22,084 nt of DNA from a virus. Location of the stretch: positions 1-22,084 of the IMG/VR virus record IMGVR_UViG_3300049460_000193, one strand, 5' to 3'. Under the pieces are notes generated by a model that did no database searches, was not told the DNA's origin, and saw only the letters and a list, made by a program, of their open reading frames with translations. The position numbers were made by a program, and so were the translations under genes. Below, piece by piece: positions 15,525 to 22,084 of this stretch (positions are counted from its first letter, which is position 1; each line of letters starts with the position of its first letter).

Positions 15525-16075
15525 CGTTGCTACTCGACGGCGAGCAGATCCTCGGCAAGAAGATGAAGGTCACCGCCAACCTGCGTATCGAAGCCGACGA
15601 CATGTCGGGGCAGACCAGCAGCACCGACAAGGGGCACAAAGGCTTCAAACCCAAGACCCTGGCAGTGACACTGATGATCCCCTTCGTGGACAAGGATCAG
15701 CTGCGCACACTGATGCGCCTGGCGGAGTCCACGGCCAGCGGTGGCCAGCTCAAAAAATACCGCATCGTCAACGACACCGCCGCCGCGTTCGGTATTCGCG
15801 AGGTCGAATTCTCAGAGGGCGTGAGCGCCCGGGAAGACGATTCGCTGGCGGCCTGGCTGGTGCAGTTCACCCTGTCTGAAAAATTGTCCAACCCCGAACG
15901 GGTCGAAAGCCGCCGTGCCGGCAATGGGGTGGCCAAGCAATCCGCACCAGGGAAAGCGGTCGCCGGCGACGGAACCGGCGCCGGTGCCGATGGCCGCGGG
16001 AAGGGCGAGGAACTGTCGGGCTTTGAAGCCACGTTGAAGAAACTCGACAACTACCTGGGCGGGGCGCCGAAATGA
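15521..16075 (+). CDS. Putative baseplate/tail adaptor protein of HP1-like tails
   Basis: A 184-residue protein starting MTLLLDGEQILGKKMKVTANLRIEADDMSGQTS. Similar proteins accompany hub and spike genes in HP1-like Pseudomonas prophages. The first 130 residues look strand-rich, with LAVTLMIPFVDKDQLRTLMRLAES and FSEGVSAREDDSLAAWLVQFTLSE. The rest is a flexible Gly/Ala linker and a short C-terminal helix. The layout, a beta domain with a tail, could fit a tube-to-hub adaptor. That role is inference. Start and stop overlap both neighbours (ATGA). Confidence 0.65.
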   Translation: MTLLLDGEQILGKKMKVTANLRIEADDMSGQTSSTDKGHKGFKPKTLAVTLMIPFVDKDQLRTLMRLAESTASGGQLKKYRIVNDTAAAFGIREVEFSEGVSAREDDSLAAWLVQFTLSEKLSNPERVESRRAGNGVAKQSAPGKAVAGDGTGAGADGRGKGEELSGFEATLKKLDNYLGGAPK

Positions 16076-16782
16076 GCATGAAGCTGCATAAGGTGCTGAC
16101 CATCAATGGCACCGCCTACCCGCTGGTCAACGACGACGTCCGGCTCGATCTCAAAAGCCCTGGGCGGGCGACGTTCACCATCAAGGCCGGTGCCGCCGTG
16201 AAAGGCCTGGTGATGCTCGATGTGGGTTACAACGACAGCCCTTTGCAGCGCCACTTCATTGGCTACGTCGAGCGCTCCACCACGTCCTCGAGCCTGGAGC
16301 AGGTGCTGTTCTGTCGCGAGCTCGCCGCGATCTTGGCCAACCCGTTGCCGTTGAATCTACGCCACGTGGACCTGCAGGCGGTGCTGGCCGAGGTCAGCAC
16401 CAAAACCGGGCTGCGCTTCCGGGTACCGGACAAGCCTTACGCTAAGGTCAAGGCGCCGTTCCTCTACAGCCTGGCCGCCGGCTATCAGGCGATGGACAGC
16501 CTGGCCACCGTGTTCAACATCCCAGACTTCATCTGGCAGCAGCAGGGCGACGGCGAGGTGTTCGTGGGCAGTTGGGCTGACAGTTTCTTCGGTACCCGCG
16601 AACCGCTGCAGCTGCCGGTCGAACTGTTCGACGGCTACCAGAGTAATCAGAGCGCCATGGTCGCGGCCCTTCCCGGGTTGCGTCCTGGTGCATCGATCAA
16701 CCAAGGCGATCGCATCACGTCCGTGACGCTCGCCGGCAACCAGATGGCCATCCGATGGAAGACGCAATCCGCCGCGCAGTAG
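16072..16782 (+). CDS. Baseplate hub-like protein
   Basis: A 236-residue protein likely to form the tail hub that joins tube and spike. It starts MSMKLHKVLTINGTAYPLV. It has the opening domain RATFTIKAGAAVKGLVMLDVGYND-PLQRHFIGYVERS, which resembles the first barrel of gpD/gp27-like hubs, and later AVLAEVSTKTGLRFRVP, found in many hub proteins. At 236 residues it is much shorter than P2 gpD (387), so hub functions may be shared with the two preceding genes. It overlaps the spike gene by 28 bases. Confidence 0.7.
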   Translation: MSMKLHKVLTINGTAYPLVNDDVRLDLKSPGRATFTIKAGAAVKGLVMLDVGYNDSPLQRHFIGYVERSTTSSSLEQVLFCRELAAILANPLPLNLRHVDLQAVLAEVSTKTGLRFRVPDKPYAKVKAPFLYSLAAGYQAMDSLATVFNIPDFIWQQQGDGEVFVGSWADSFFGTREPLQLPVELFDGYQSNQSAMVAALPGLRPGASINQGDRITSVTLAGNQMAIRWKTQSAAQ

Positions 16783-17726
16783 ACCGACAATTCCCTGAAC
16801 TCAGCGGTGGTTATCACTTGCCGCGCTTTGGCCGCGTCGTAGCCGTTCCTGATGCGCCTGCAGCACCAGGTCTATGTGATGACTTCCGGCCGCGCTTTGG
16901 CGTCGACGTCGAAGTGTTGCTGCCCGATGGCGAGCCGGATCCGGATCTGCCGATCCTGACCAGCTTACCGTTGCCTGCACCGATGGGCGGGCAAGAGGCT
17001 GGCATGTTCGGCTTTCCGGAGGAGGGCACCACTGTGGTGGTCAGCTTCGCCTATGGCCTACCGAGCAAGCCATTTATCACCCAGATCCTGCCGCACGGTC
17101 TGAGCCTGCCCCGGGTGCCGAAGGGCGACCAGGTGTGGCAACACAGCGAGGCCTGTCAGCAGCGCGTCGATGCCGACGGCAACTGGCTGCGCCAGACGGA
17201 TGGCAAGATCCAGGACAAGGCGATCGAGCGCGAAGTTGAAGCCCTGGACAACACGGAGAGCTTCCAGAATCACACCAGGACGGTGGACGACCATTCGACC
17301 GAGTCAGTGGGTGGCATCAAAAAGATCGAGGCACTGGGCGCGCTCAAGTTGCTGTCAGGCGGTTCCGCAAGCTTGGCGGCGGTGGATGATTTACATCAGG
17401 CGACCGGCCGCGATCTGAACCTGGTGGTGGGACAGAAGCATAACGCCACGGTGGGCGGGAATATGCAGGAGCGGATTGAAGGCTTGCGCGAGAGTGTAGC
17501 GGGGATCAGTCAGCGCCTGACTGCGCCAAAAAACCATGTAGGATCGGCGTCCGTGAACATATTCCAGGTGTTGTGCGACACGCTGGATCTGATTGAGCAG
17601 ATGGCCGGACAGATCGCGAACCATGTTCACGGATCCAGTCCAGCTCCAACGACAGCGGCAACCTTCGTCGCGGACTCAGCCAAAGCTGCACTCTATTCGT
17701 CACAGCTTAAGGATATTACACTTTAA
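16755..17726 (+). CDS. Baseplate spike protein (gpV/Mu gp45-like) with H-x-H tip
   Basis: A 323-residue protein matching central tail spikes. An OB-fold-like domain (about residues 20-115: GRVVAVPD, FGVDVEVLLPDGEPD, FGFPEEGTTVVVSFAYGLPSKPFITQIL) is followed by a stalk region with polar repeats. The C-terminal tip contains NHVHGSSPAPTTAA. H290 and H292 form the H-x-H motif which in P2 gpV binds iron at the membrane-piercing point. It is the last gene of the late tail block. It uses the ATG at 16755, inside the hub gene. No clear terminator is visible in the 29 bases before the convergent cargo gene. Confidence 0.85.
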   Translation: MEDAIRRAVDRQFPELSGGYHLPRFGRVVAVPDAPAAPGLCDDFRPRFGVDVEVLLPDGEPDPDLPILTSLPLPAPMGGQEAGMFGFPEEGTTVVVSFAYGLPSKPFITQILPHGLSLPRVPKGDQVWQHSEACQQRVDADGNWLRQTDGKIQDKAIEREVEALDNTESFQNHTRTVDDHSTESVGGIKKIEALGALKLLSGGSASLAAVDDLHQATGRDLNLVVGQKHNATVGGNMQERIEGLRESVAGISQRLTAPKNHVGSASVNIFQVLCDTLDLIEQMAGQIANHVHGSSPAPTTAATFVADSAKAALYSSQLKDITL

Positions 17727-17755
17727 TAAAGGCCAAAATTAGCTGGTCATTCCGT

Positions 17756-18595
17756 TCAGTATTTTCTGAAAAGAGAAAGGAAGCGGTTACTTCCTTCAAG
17801 TCCGGTCCCAGACAAGAGTCGGATCAAGCTTTGACATTGCTCATCACTTAGTAAGCTCTTAACTCCATATCTGGACTCGAACTCATCTTTAACTTTTTGT
17901 ATCAAGTACAATGGGGTCGCGATGCAGCAATGTTGTTCCAAAAACAGGTAGGAACCGGTGTCGTCACTCAAATAGACATTAATCCAATTGAGAATTCCTC
18001 CTTCATCTTTGATTGAGGGTTCAAAGAAGTCAAATTCGGGCTCTGAAAATGTTGCATGCCGATAGTTAACTGCCTCTCGAGCATCCATCATCCAATCGAA
18101 AATTGATTCTCCAGCAACAGTGTTGCTTAGGAGGAGCTCTCCATTGCTCATCTCTTTTTCAAATATATAAATCGTTGTTTTGTGGTCGCCTTTCGTTGTT
18201 TCGCCTTTGTGTTTTTGCCCCGTTCGCTTGACTGGGGTAGAGCCTGCTTCATTCCTTAGCGTGTAGATTCCGTTGCACTTTACAATTCCGTAACCCCGGG
18301 CGGCGAAAAGCGCTCTAAGTAAATAGAATACTGAATAGTAAAGCTTGATAATTGCCCATGATTGATATCCCTTAGACGCTGCAGTTAGCGCGTCGACGAA
18401 TGTGTGGGCACCCTTATAGAATACGTCTGCTCCGTCTTCAATCAGCGCGTTTCTCATGGCATTCTGCATGTCCTCGGTTAGAATATGCTTTTCAAATGCT
18501 GATTTATAGTCGGAAAGTTTTTCCGGATTGCTACAGCCAATCCAACTCTCCATTAACTCCTGTAGCTTAAATCTTTTAGAATTTGTATTCGTCAT
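17756..18595 (-). CDS. Accessory protein with HEPN-like features, partner of the DGQHR protein
   Basis: A 279-residue protein of unknown family on the minus strand. Residues 76-105 (YQSWAIIKLYYSVFYLLRALFAARGYGIVK) have the helix pattern with paired Tyr and a following G-Y-G turn common in HEPN-type helical domains. R173 to H180 (REAVNYRH) fits the R-x6-H spacing of HEPN ribonuclease sites. Both are visual resemblances, not a proven match. Residues 115-142 are basic and may bind nucleic acid. No membrane segment or signal peptide is seen. Its start overlaps the end of the DGQHR gene by 20 bases, so the two are translated from one message. It is convergent with the spike gene and AT-richer than the phage genes. 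Confidence 0.75.
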   Translation of the reverse strand: MTNTNSKRFKLQELMESWIGCSNPEKLSDYKSAFEKHILTEDMQNAMRNALIEDGADVFYKGAHTFVDALTAASKGYQSWAIIKLYYSVFYLLRALFAARGYGIVKCNGIYTLRNEAGSTPVKRTGQKHKGETTKGDHKTTIYIFEKEMSNGELLLSNTVAGESIFDWMMDAREAVNYRHATFSEPEFDFFEPSIKDEGGILNWINVYLSDDTGSYLFLEQHCCIATPLYLIQKVKDEFESRYGVKSLLSDEQCQSLIRLLSGTGLEGSNRFLSLFRKY

Positions 18596-19655
18596 GGCTG
18601 GGCAACGAGTTCAATAGGTTACTTTCGAGAAGATCTTTAATGACCTTGCGAGCGGTTTTACCGTCTTTCCCTTTCAGGTCGTCCCACGTCACTAGTCCTT
18701 CTCGATCAAGCCCAATAAAACTTTTCATCGTGGGAATTGAAAAGGAGCCTTTTTCCGCGCATCTTTTAATCAGCGACTCAATAAAGAAATCCATTGCGCC
18801 ATTAAATCCAGCTGCTTTTAAAAATGGGTTCTTGGACGTTGAACCCCACGCTTTGGCTTCAGAGTAATAATCTCGAATCGCTTGAAAGTAGTTTGAGATT
18901 GAGGCTTTCTGTTTGTCGAAATCTCGTAGCCTGTATATGTAGAACGTTCCTGTTTTTGGATGCAGATGGTCTTTCAGTGCTGAAACGAAAGTGGAAAGCT
19001 CTATGTTGCCTTGCCCACGAGCCGCACCAGGGAATTTAATTAGATTATATAACGGTGAGGATGGATCTTCATTCAGATCCCGTGCCAGGTCGGTAGATCT
19101 ATTGACGCCATGCTCGGCATCGTCTATCACTTCTCCAAACAGATCAAAAACAAGGCTTTTGGGAACAGGTTTCTGTTCCGTGTTAATGTTTAAGAAAATT
19201 TGAGCTGCCTCGGGAGTTGATAGTCCCACGCACATTGTTACGAGAAGTTCCTGCTCTCCGATTTCTTCATTGATTTCGATAGCCGCCTCCAGCCCAGCAA
19301 TGCGGTGCTGGCCATCAATGACCTGAGCCGCATGCGGAACAATTGGGACAGTTATCGTTCCATCTTTGAACTTAGGGGTGAAGTTTTTGTCAGTCCAATT
19401 GATTATGAATGAGTTGAAAAATGTGTTTCCATCAAGTACGTACGAACGAATTCCATTAATTCGACGAACGCTCAATGGGCGCTGTACGGCCCCCGCTTCA
19501 ATATCTTGTCCGCGTACAGCTACGTAATGAAGTGCGATGATATCCTTGACTTTTACTGCAAATGTGTAAGCGGGTATGTTTCCGAACTTTGTGCTCAAAC
19601 AAGCTGCGCTGTGTACGGGATGGTCCAGTTTTTTTCTGATAATTCTCTTTGCCAT
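18576..19655 (-). CDS. DGQHR-domain (DndB-like) protein
   Basis: A 359-residue protein with the diagnostic DGQHR motif at residues 114-118 (AAQVIDGQHRIAGLEAA), followed by FLNINTEQKPVPKSLVFDLFG near residue 154. This is the shared core of DndB-like proteins and resembles ParB-type folds. Family members include DndB, a regulator in DNA phosphorothioation, and the sensor domain of SspE. Stand-alone copies are frequent in defence islands and prophages. No modification genes (dndA, dndC-E) lie nearby. ATG 19655 is chosen because it begins MAKRIIRKK with an AGGGA Shine-Dalgarno upstream on the minus strand. The open frame to 19886 reads Arg-rich nonsense and is rejected. The C-terminal part (KNPFLKAAGFNGAMDFFIESLI) is helical. 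Confidence 0.88.
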   Translation of the reverse strand: MAKRIIRKKLDHPVHSAACLSTKFGNIPAYTFAVKVKDIIALHYVAVRGQDIEAGAVQRPLSVRRINGIRSYVLDGNTFFNSFIINWTDKNFTPKFKDGTITVPIVPHAAQVIDGQHRIAGLEAAIEINEEIGEQELLVTMCVGLSTPEAAQIFLNINTEQKPVPKSLVFDLFGEVIDDAEHGVNRSTDLARDLNEDPSSPLYNLIKFPGAARGQGNIELSTFVSALKDHLHPKTGTFYIYRLRDFDKQKASISNYFQAIRDYYSEAKAWGSTSKNPFLKAAGFNGAMDFFIESLIKRCAEKGSFSIPTMKSFIGLDREGLVTWDDLKGKDGKTARKVIKDLLESNLLNSLPSHDEYKF

Positions 19656-20340
19656 AATGTTTCGTCCCTGCTTAGTTAATTGCTTGCGAGCTAGGTACAC
19701 GCTCCGCTCGTTAAAGATCGGCCAAATGTAGCATTGAAATTGCGAAGGACATATCTCAACGAGAGCGTTTTTTTGGAAGGTAGCAAGTGACGTGCGATTC
19801 CAGGTGCACCAATCTTCATTCGCATGTCCTGGCCTAGGATTCCTTCTCCGCGAGGCAGATCGTCGCGTGCTGCTCACCATTACCACCGTTTTGTCACCAT
19901 TTCCGTGATAACTGAAACGAAGCGTTCGCTAAGTTAACGCGCCCATCTGGCAGATCGTGACTACTCCTTCAGCTCGCTCAGCGCAGCTCATGCCCTCACC
20001 GACCAGATCAAAAATGACGCCATCATATTTGTCGTTGCTTGTTTGGTACCACCTCCTCGCGAGAGAGGACGTCAACAAAAAGCATTTCACGAAGAAAAAA
20101 TCTGTCAAAAAAGCACTTATCCCCCTCCCGCCGACGGGCTTTGTGTCCCTTTTTTGTGCAAACGAGGGTGGTAGTGCAAACGGTGGCTCCGCCCAAGCCC
20201 GCCGCGGGGTTTATGGGCTGTTTCGCAATTGCACGGAGCGCAAGGTTTTGCAAAGAAGTGCAGTGGCCTTGCACATCTGTATGGGACGGCGGCGATTTGG
20301 TCAGGGGAGTGAGACGCCCGGTTTACAGGGGTTACGGTTG

Positions 20341-20368
20341 CGAAAACCAGCAGCAGAGGGGGTTTTCG
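20341..20368. repeat. Inverted repeat CGAAAACC...GGTTTTCG
   Basis: Perfect 8-base arms at 20341-20348 and 20361-20368 enclose a 12-base purine-rich loop. No T-run follows on either strand, so a terminator is unlikely; an RNA hairpin or protein site is possible. Confidence 0.45.
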
Positions 20369-20380
20369 TATTTGGAACGG

Positions 20381-20397
20381 TTCACACCAGGTGCGAA
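20381..20397. repeat. Operator-like 17-bp near-palindrome
   Basis: TTCACACC-A-GGTGCGAA has two 8-base arms with one mismatched pair around a central A, the size and shape of a repressor half-site pair. It lies 13 bases after the hairpin at 20341-20368. Confidence 0.4.
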
Positions 20398-20581
20398 TTA
20401 ATGACCGTCCAGCCCAAACGCAAAACAGCTGTGAGGCCCAGCCCGTGGGGTTCTCCGGTGTTCTGCGGCATTGCACATTATCACCATGAATTTTCGGGCA
20501 GGTAGTACGGATTTAGAGGGCCTGAAAGGAACACCAAAACGGACGGCGCATGGCCATTTTTCAGACGTGGGGTGGGAAAAG

Positions 20582-20855
20582 GGTAATTTAAGTAAGCGCT
20601 AGATCAAATCGGGCTGGAACCCTTATAAACCGTGGCTTTCACCCATTACCTCAGAGGGTAATTTCGGGTAAGGGGAAGGGTAATATTTTGTTCATATCCA
20701 TATTTTACTGGGGTTGGTAGCGGATGGGCATTACTTGTACTGAAGGTAATTTTATAACCATCTACTTACCTTATTATTACCTCTATAAAACTATATCAAC
20801 TACCTGATTTTATTAGCTTTTATCCTTATTTCGACAGATCATTACCAAAATTACC
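20582..20855. repeat. Iteron-like cluster of GGTAAT/ATTACC
   Basis: GGTAAT occurs at 20582, 20657, 20679 and 20745, and ATTACC at 20645, 20776, 20841 and 20850. Near copies GGTAAG and CTTACC occur at 20667 and 20765. Thus eight exact and two variant sites lie in 274 bases, against well under one exact copy expected by chance. Most share purines before and TTT or AT after (consensus RGGTAATTT). The right half is AT-rich, as in an unwinding element. The array resembles origins where a phage initiator or primase-helicase binds iterons (P4 alpha-type origins), although the motif differs from that of P4. Confidence 0.6.
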
Positions 20856-21023
20856 TTTTTCCCGTGGCTCAACATAAAACGCGGAAAACGCCTGCAACGA
20901 TCCTATTCTGCAACCTGGTGCGTTTTATCTCTGGGACTACGCTGGGACAGATTCCGCGCACGCTGACAGGCTGCAGCCCTTGTAAACCGGGGGGAGAGGT
21001 TCGAAAAATCGCTCACGGGTAGT

Positions 21024-21046
21024 TTCGAATCTCTCCTTCACCGCCA
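21024..21046 (+). other. Right attachment site (attR): 3' fragment of a tRNA-Ser gene
   Basis: The sequence consists of a T-loop TTCGAAT (21024-21030), a T-stem 3' strand CTCTC (21031-21035), an acceptor 3' strand CTTCACC (21036-21042), a discriminator G and CCA (21044-21046). This is exactly the end of a tRNA-Ser whose acceptor would start GGTGAAG. The expected T-stem 5' strand GAGAG and the rest of the tRNA are not present upstream, so this is a fragment, as left by integrase-mediated insertion into the 3' end of a tRNA gene. The complete tRNA should lie at the other end of the prophage. The tRNA terminator follows. Confidence 0.75.
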
Positions 21047-21060
21047 AATTCGATGTAACC

Positions 21061-21094
21061 AAAACCCCTGATTTCGAAAGAAGTCAGGGGTTTT
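21061..21094. terminator. Bidirectional rho-independent terminator of the tRNA-Ser locus
   Basis: AAAACCCCTGA (21061-21071) and TCAGGGGTTTT (21084-21094) are perfect 11-bp arms with a 12-base loop. A-run and T-run allow termination from both sides. It stands 14 bases after the tRNA fragment, consistent with being the original tRNA terminator. Confidence 0.85.
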
Positions 21095-21360
21095 GTGGTT
21101 TCTGGCGTCTGGATTTTGTGGAAGGCAATGTTATTGATCCACGCTCATCGGCGAAGACGCTTCCGAAATTCATGTAGGACGGGTGATAGCTATGTGGGAA
21201 GTAATGCTGGAAGGCCAGATAGCTGGGTGCTTTCATAGGTTTCAGCAACTGGCACGAGCCGTTTCGTGAGGGGTATTCGCTTTGCGCCTTTCGGGGACAC
21301 AATGGATCAACGGGCAAGGCACATGATGCGGCCCGTTATCTGGAAGGACGAACGCACGTA

Positions 21361-21558
21361 ATGCAGGAATTCACCATGGAACAGGCAGAACTGGAAAAGG
21401 TTCATGTGGAGATCGTCAAGCTGATGGCTGAGCAGCGCAAGTTGAATGCCGAGGCCGGGAAGATGACCCGTGAAACTTTTTGGTATCCGGTGGCTGTGGC
21501 GACTGGGTTGATTGGCACGGTGGCCACTGTCACAACTGTGCTGGTCAAGCTGCTTTAA
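21361..21558 (+). CDS. Small conserved membrane protein (host)
   Basis: A 65-residue protein with a charged N-terminal helix (EQAELEKVHVEIVKLMAEQRKLNAEAGKM) with heptad character. A short linker REFWYP-like segment (RETFWYPVAV) and one transmembrane segment (about residues 43-63, ending TTVLVKLL) follow. Similar short proteins occur in Pseudomonas chromosomes without known function. An AAGGA-type Shine-Dalgarno is 12 bases upstream of ATG 21361; ATG 21376 (MEQAELE) is an alternative. In the 266 bases between the terminator and this gene I see no credible gene. Confidence 0.75.
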   Translation: MQEFTMEQAELEKVHVEIVKLMAEQRKLNAEAGKMTRETFWYPVAVATGLIGTVATVTTVLVKLL

Positions 21559-21597
21559 CCTGTTGGACTGCCCAAGCCCTCGAATGGAATCGACACT

Positions 21598-22084
21598 ATG
21601 TCTCACCCTCGCGCCGCTTCCCGCCGCATAGCTGTTTCCCTCACCGCCGTGTTGATAAGTACCGTCTCCTTTTTCGCCGTCGCATCTACGACCAAGACTT
21701 TCCCCGATGCCATAGCCAGCGACCCCGCAAAACTAGGCTGGATGGTCGGTTCGCCACCCCCTGCAGATCGCACCGTGCGCTTCGAAGACGGCAGCTACTT
21801 CCAGTTCCCGGCGATGCGCTGGAGTGTCTCGAACTTCCGTCAACTGATGCCTACGATCAACGTTTCACGGGGGGGCGGTGCGCCGGTTCCATTGGTATCT
21901 GCGCTGCGTAAAGACATTGATGTGATCAGCTTCGTCCCGCTGGGTGCGAAGGCTCCAATGACCTGGGAGCAATCCCTCGCGGCCACCTACACCGACGGGA
22001 TTGTGGTGATGCATCGCGGGAAAGTTGTCTACGAGCGTTATTTTGGCGTGTTGAAGCCTGAAGGCCAGCACGCGGCAATGTCGG
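21598..22084 (+). CDS. Serine hydrolase of the beta-lactamase (class C-like) family, N-terminal part
   Basis: The frame opens at ATG 21598 and runs off the right edge after 162 codons. The N-terminus has a signal peptide: RAASRR, then a hydrophobic core VSLTAVLISTVSFFAV, with likely cleavage after AVA. The following sequence (LGWMVGSPPPADRTVRFEDGSYFQFPAMRWSVSNFRQLMPT) and TDGIVVMHRGKVVYERYFG are typical of periplasmic serine hydrolases of the beta-lactamase/6-aminohexanoate-dimer hydrolase type. The last residues, QHAAMS, lead directly into the expected S-x-x-K catalytic motif, which lies just outside the window. Substrate unknown. A weak purine-rich Shine-Dalgarno is present. Confidence 0.85.
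   Translation, partial: MSHPRAASRRIAVSLTAVLISTVSFFAVASTTKTFPDAIASDPAKLGWMVGSPPPADRTVRFEDGSYFQFPAMRWSVSNFRQLMPTINVSRGGGAPVPLVSALRKDIDVISFVPLGAKAPMTWEQSLAATYTDGIVVMHRGKVVYERYFGVLKPEGQHAAMS

Larger units (their letters stand above)
20156..20476. repeat. Cluster of GTGCAA/TTGCAC motifs
   Basis: Five exact copies occur in 321 bases: GTGCAA at 20156 and 20174, and TTGCAC at 20229, 20269 and 20471. The first two sit in an 18-base imperfect tandem repeat (GTGCAAACG followed by a GGTGG run). Spacing is irregular but density is far above chance for a hexamer. They could be binding sites for a phage regulator or replication protein. Confidence 0.5.
19656..21023. other. 1.37-kb phage segment without convincing genes
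   Basis: No open frame here has a credible start, codon use and family resemblance. The longest (19957-20505 plus, 20023-20274 minus) read as low-complexity, repeat-derived sequence. The first 300 bases form the upstream region of the minus-strand DGQHR operon and must hold its promoter, but I cannot place -35 and -10 boxes with confidence. From 20156 onward the segment carries repeat clusters and dyads listed separately, and the part from about 20690 to 20870 is notably AT-rich. The layout fits a replication or control region between the cargo genes and the attachment site. A GC-rich hairpin is possible at 20191-20218 (GCCCA to TGGGC). Confidence 0.6.

Noticed and set aside
19656-19886. 77-residue N-terminal extension of the DGQHR protein
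   Set aside because: The extension is Arg/Ser-rich and unlike the family, while MAKRIIRKK at 19655 has a proper Shine-Dalgarno.
19957-20505. 182-codon plus-strand open frame in the non-coding stretch
   Set aside because: It reads through the repeat cluster, has no recognisable domain or good Shine-Dalgarno, and has atypical composition; the minus frame 20023-20274 fails for the same reasons.
20156-20855. CRISPR array
   Set aside because: The repeats are 6-9 bases, on both strands and irregularly spaced, with no repeat-spacer periodicity.
20950-21046. Complete tRNA-Ser gene
   Set aside because: No GGTGAAG acceptor 5' strand, D-arm or anticodon arm fits upstream; only the T-loop to CCA part is present.
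21084-21317. 77-codon minus-strand open frame after attR
   Set aside because: It ends inside the terminator stem, has no recognisable features and reads as chance sequence.

Overview
The window is the right-hand part of a temperate myophage integrated in a high-GC gammaproteobacterial chromosome, most likely Pseudomonas (fluorescens-type). The host call rests on GC-rich codon use, the character of the flanking chromosomal genes and the resemblance of the phage proteins to Pseudomonas prophages; it is inference, because nothing here is a taxonomic marker.

Layout. Positions 1-111 (minus strand) hold the start of the large terminase subunit. A divergent control region with a strong 35-bp dyad (161-195) separates it from a rightward block with the P2 head order O-N-M-L (275-3491): scaffold/protease, major capsid, small terminase and head completion. 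Tail completion genes R and S follow, then sheath and tube. A short cassette from about 6189 to 7617 encodes a DksA-type zinc finger, an M15 peptidase (probable endolysin), a small lipoprotein, a DUF1353 protein and a one-pass membrane protein with a coiled coil. The tail assembly chaperone (7614) ends at an A AAA AAG slippery site that opens a -1 frame to 8065. Tape measure, W-like protein, J, I, tail fibre and fibre assembly protein follow. Two poorly characterised baseplate proteins, a hub-like protein and a spike with an H-x-H tip end the block at 17726. Head genes follow the P2 plan, whereas the tail families (DUF2586, DUF2597, DUF2590) are those of HP1/K139-like phages. Genes overlap mostly by ATGA, GTGA or TGATG, so the block looks like one or a few translationally coupled late transcripts.

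From 17756 to 19655 the strand reverses and composition becomes visibly more AT-rich. Two overlapping genes encode a protein with a DGQHR motif (DndB-like fold family) and an unrecognised partner with HEPN-like features. This is accessory cargo between the last tail gene and the attachment site, and a candidate anti-phage or regulatory two-gene system. It is the most novel item in the window.

The next 1.37 kb (19656-21023) has no convincing gene. It carries two repeat clusters: five GTGCAA/TTGCAC copies, and eight exact plus two near copies of GGTAAT/ATTACC in 274 bp. The second cluster looks like iterons of an origin or control region.

The prophage ends at 21024-21046, a 3' fragment of a tRNA-Ser gene (T-loop to CCA) that serves as attR. 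It is followed by the tRNA's terminator hairpin (21061-21094). Beyond lie host genes: a 65-aa membrane protein and the start of a secreted serine hydrolase of the beta-lactamase family, cut by the window edge just before its catalytic serine motif.
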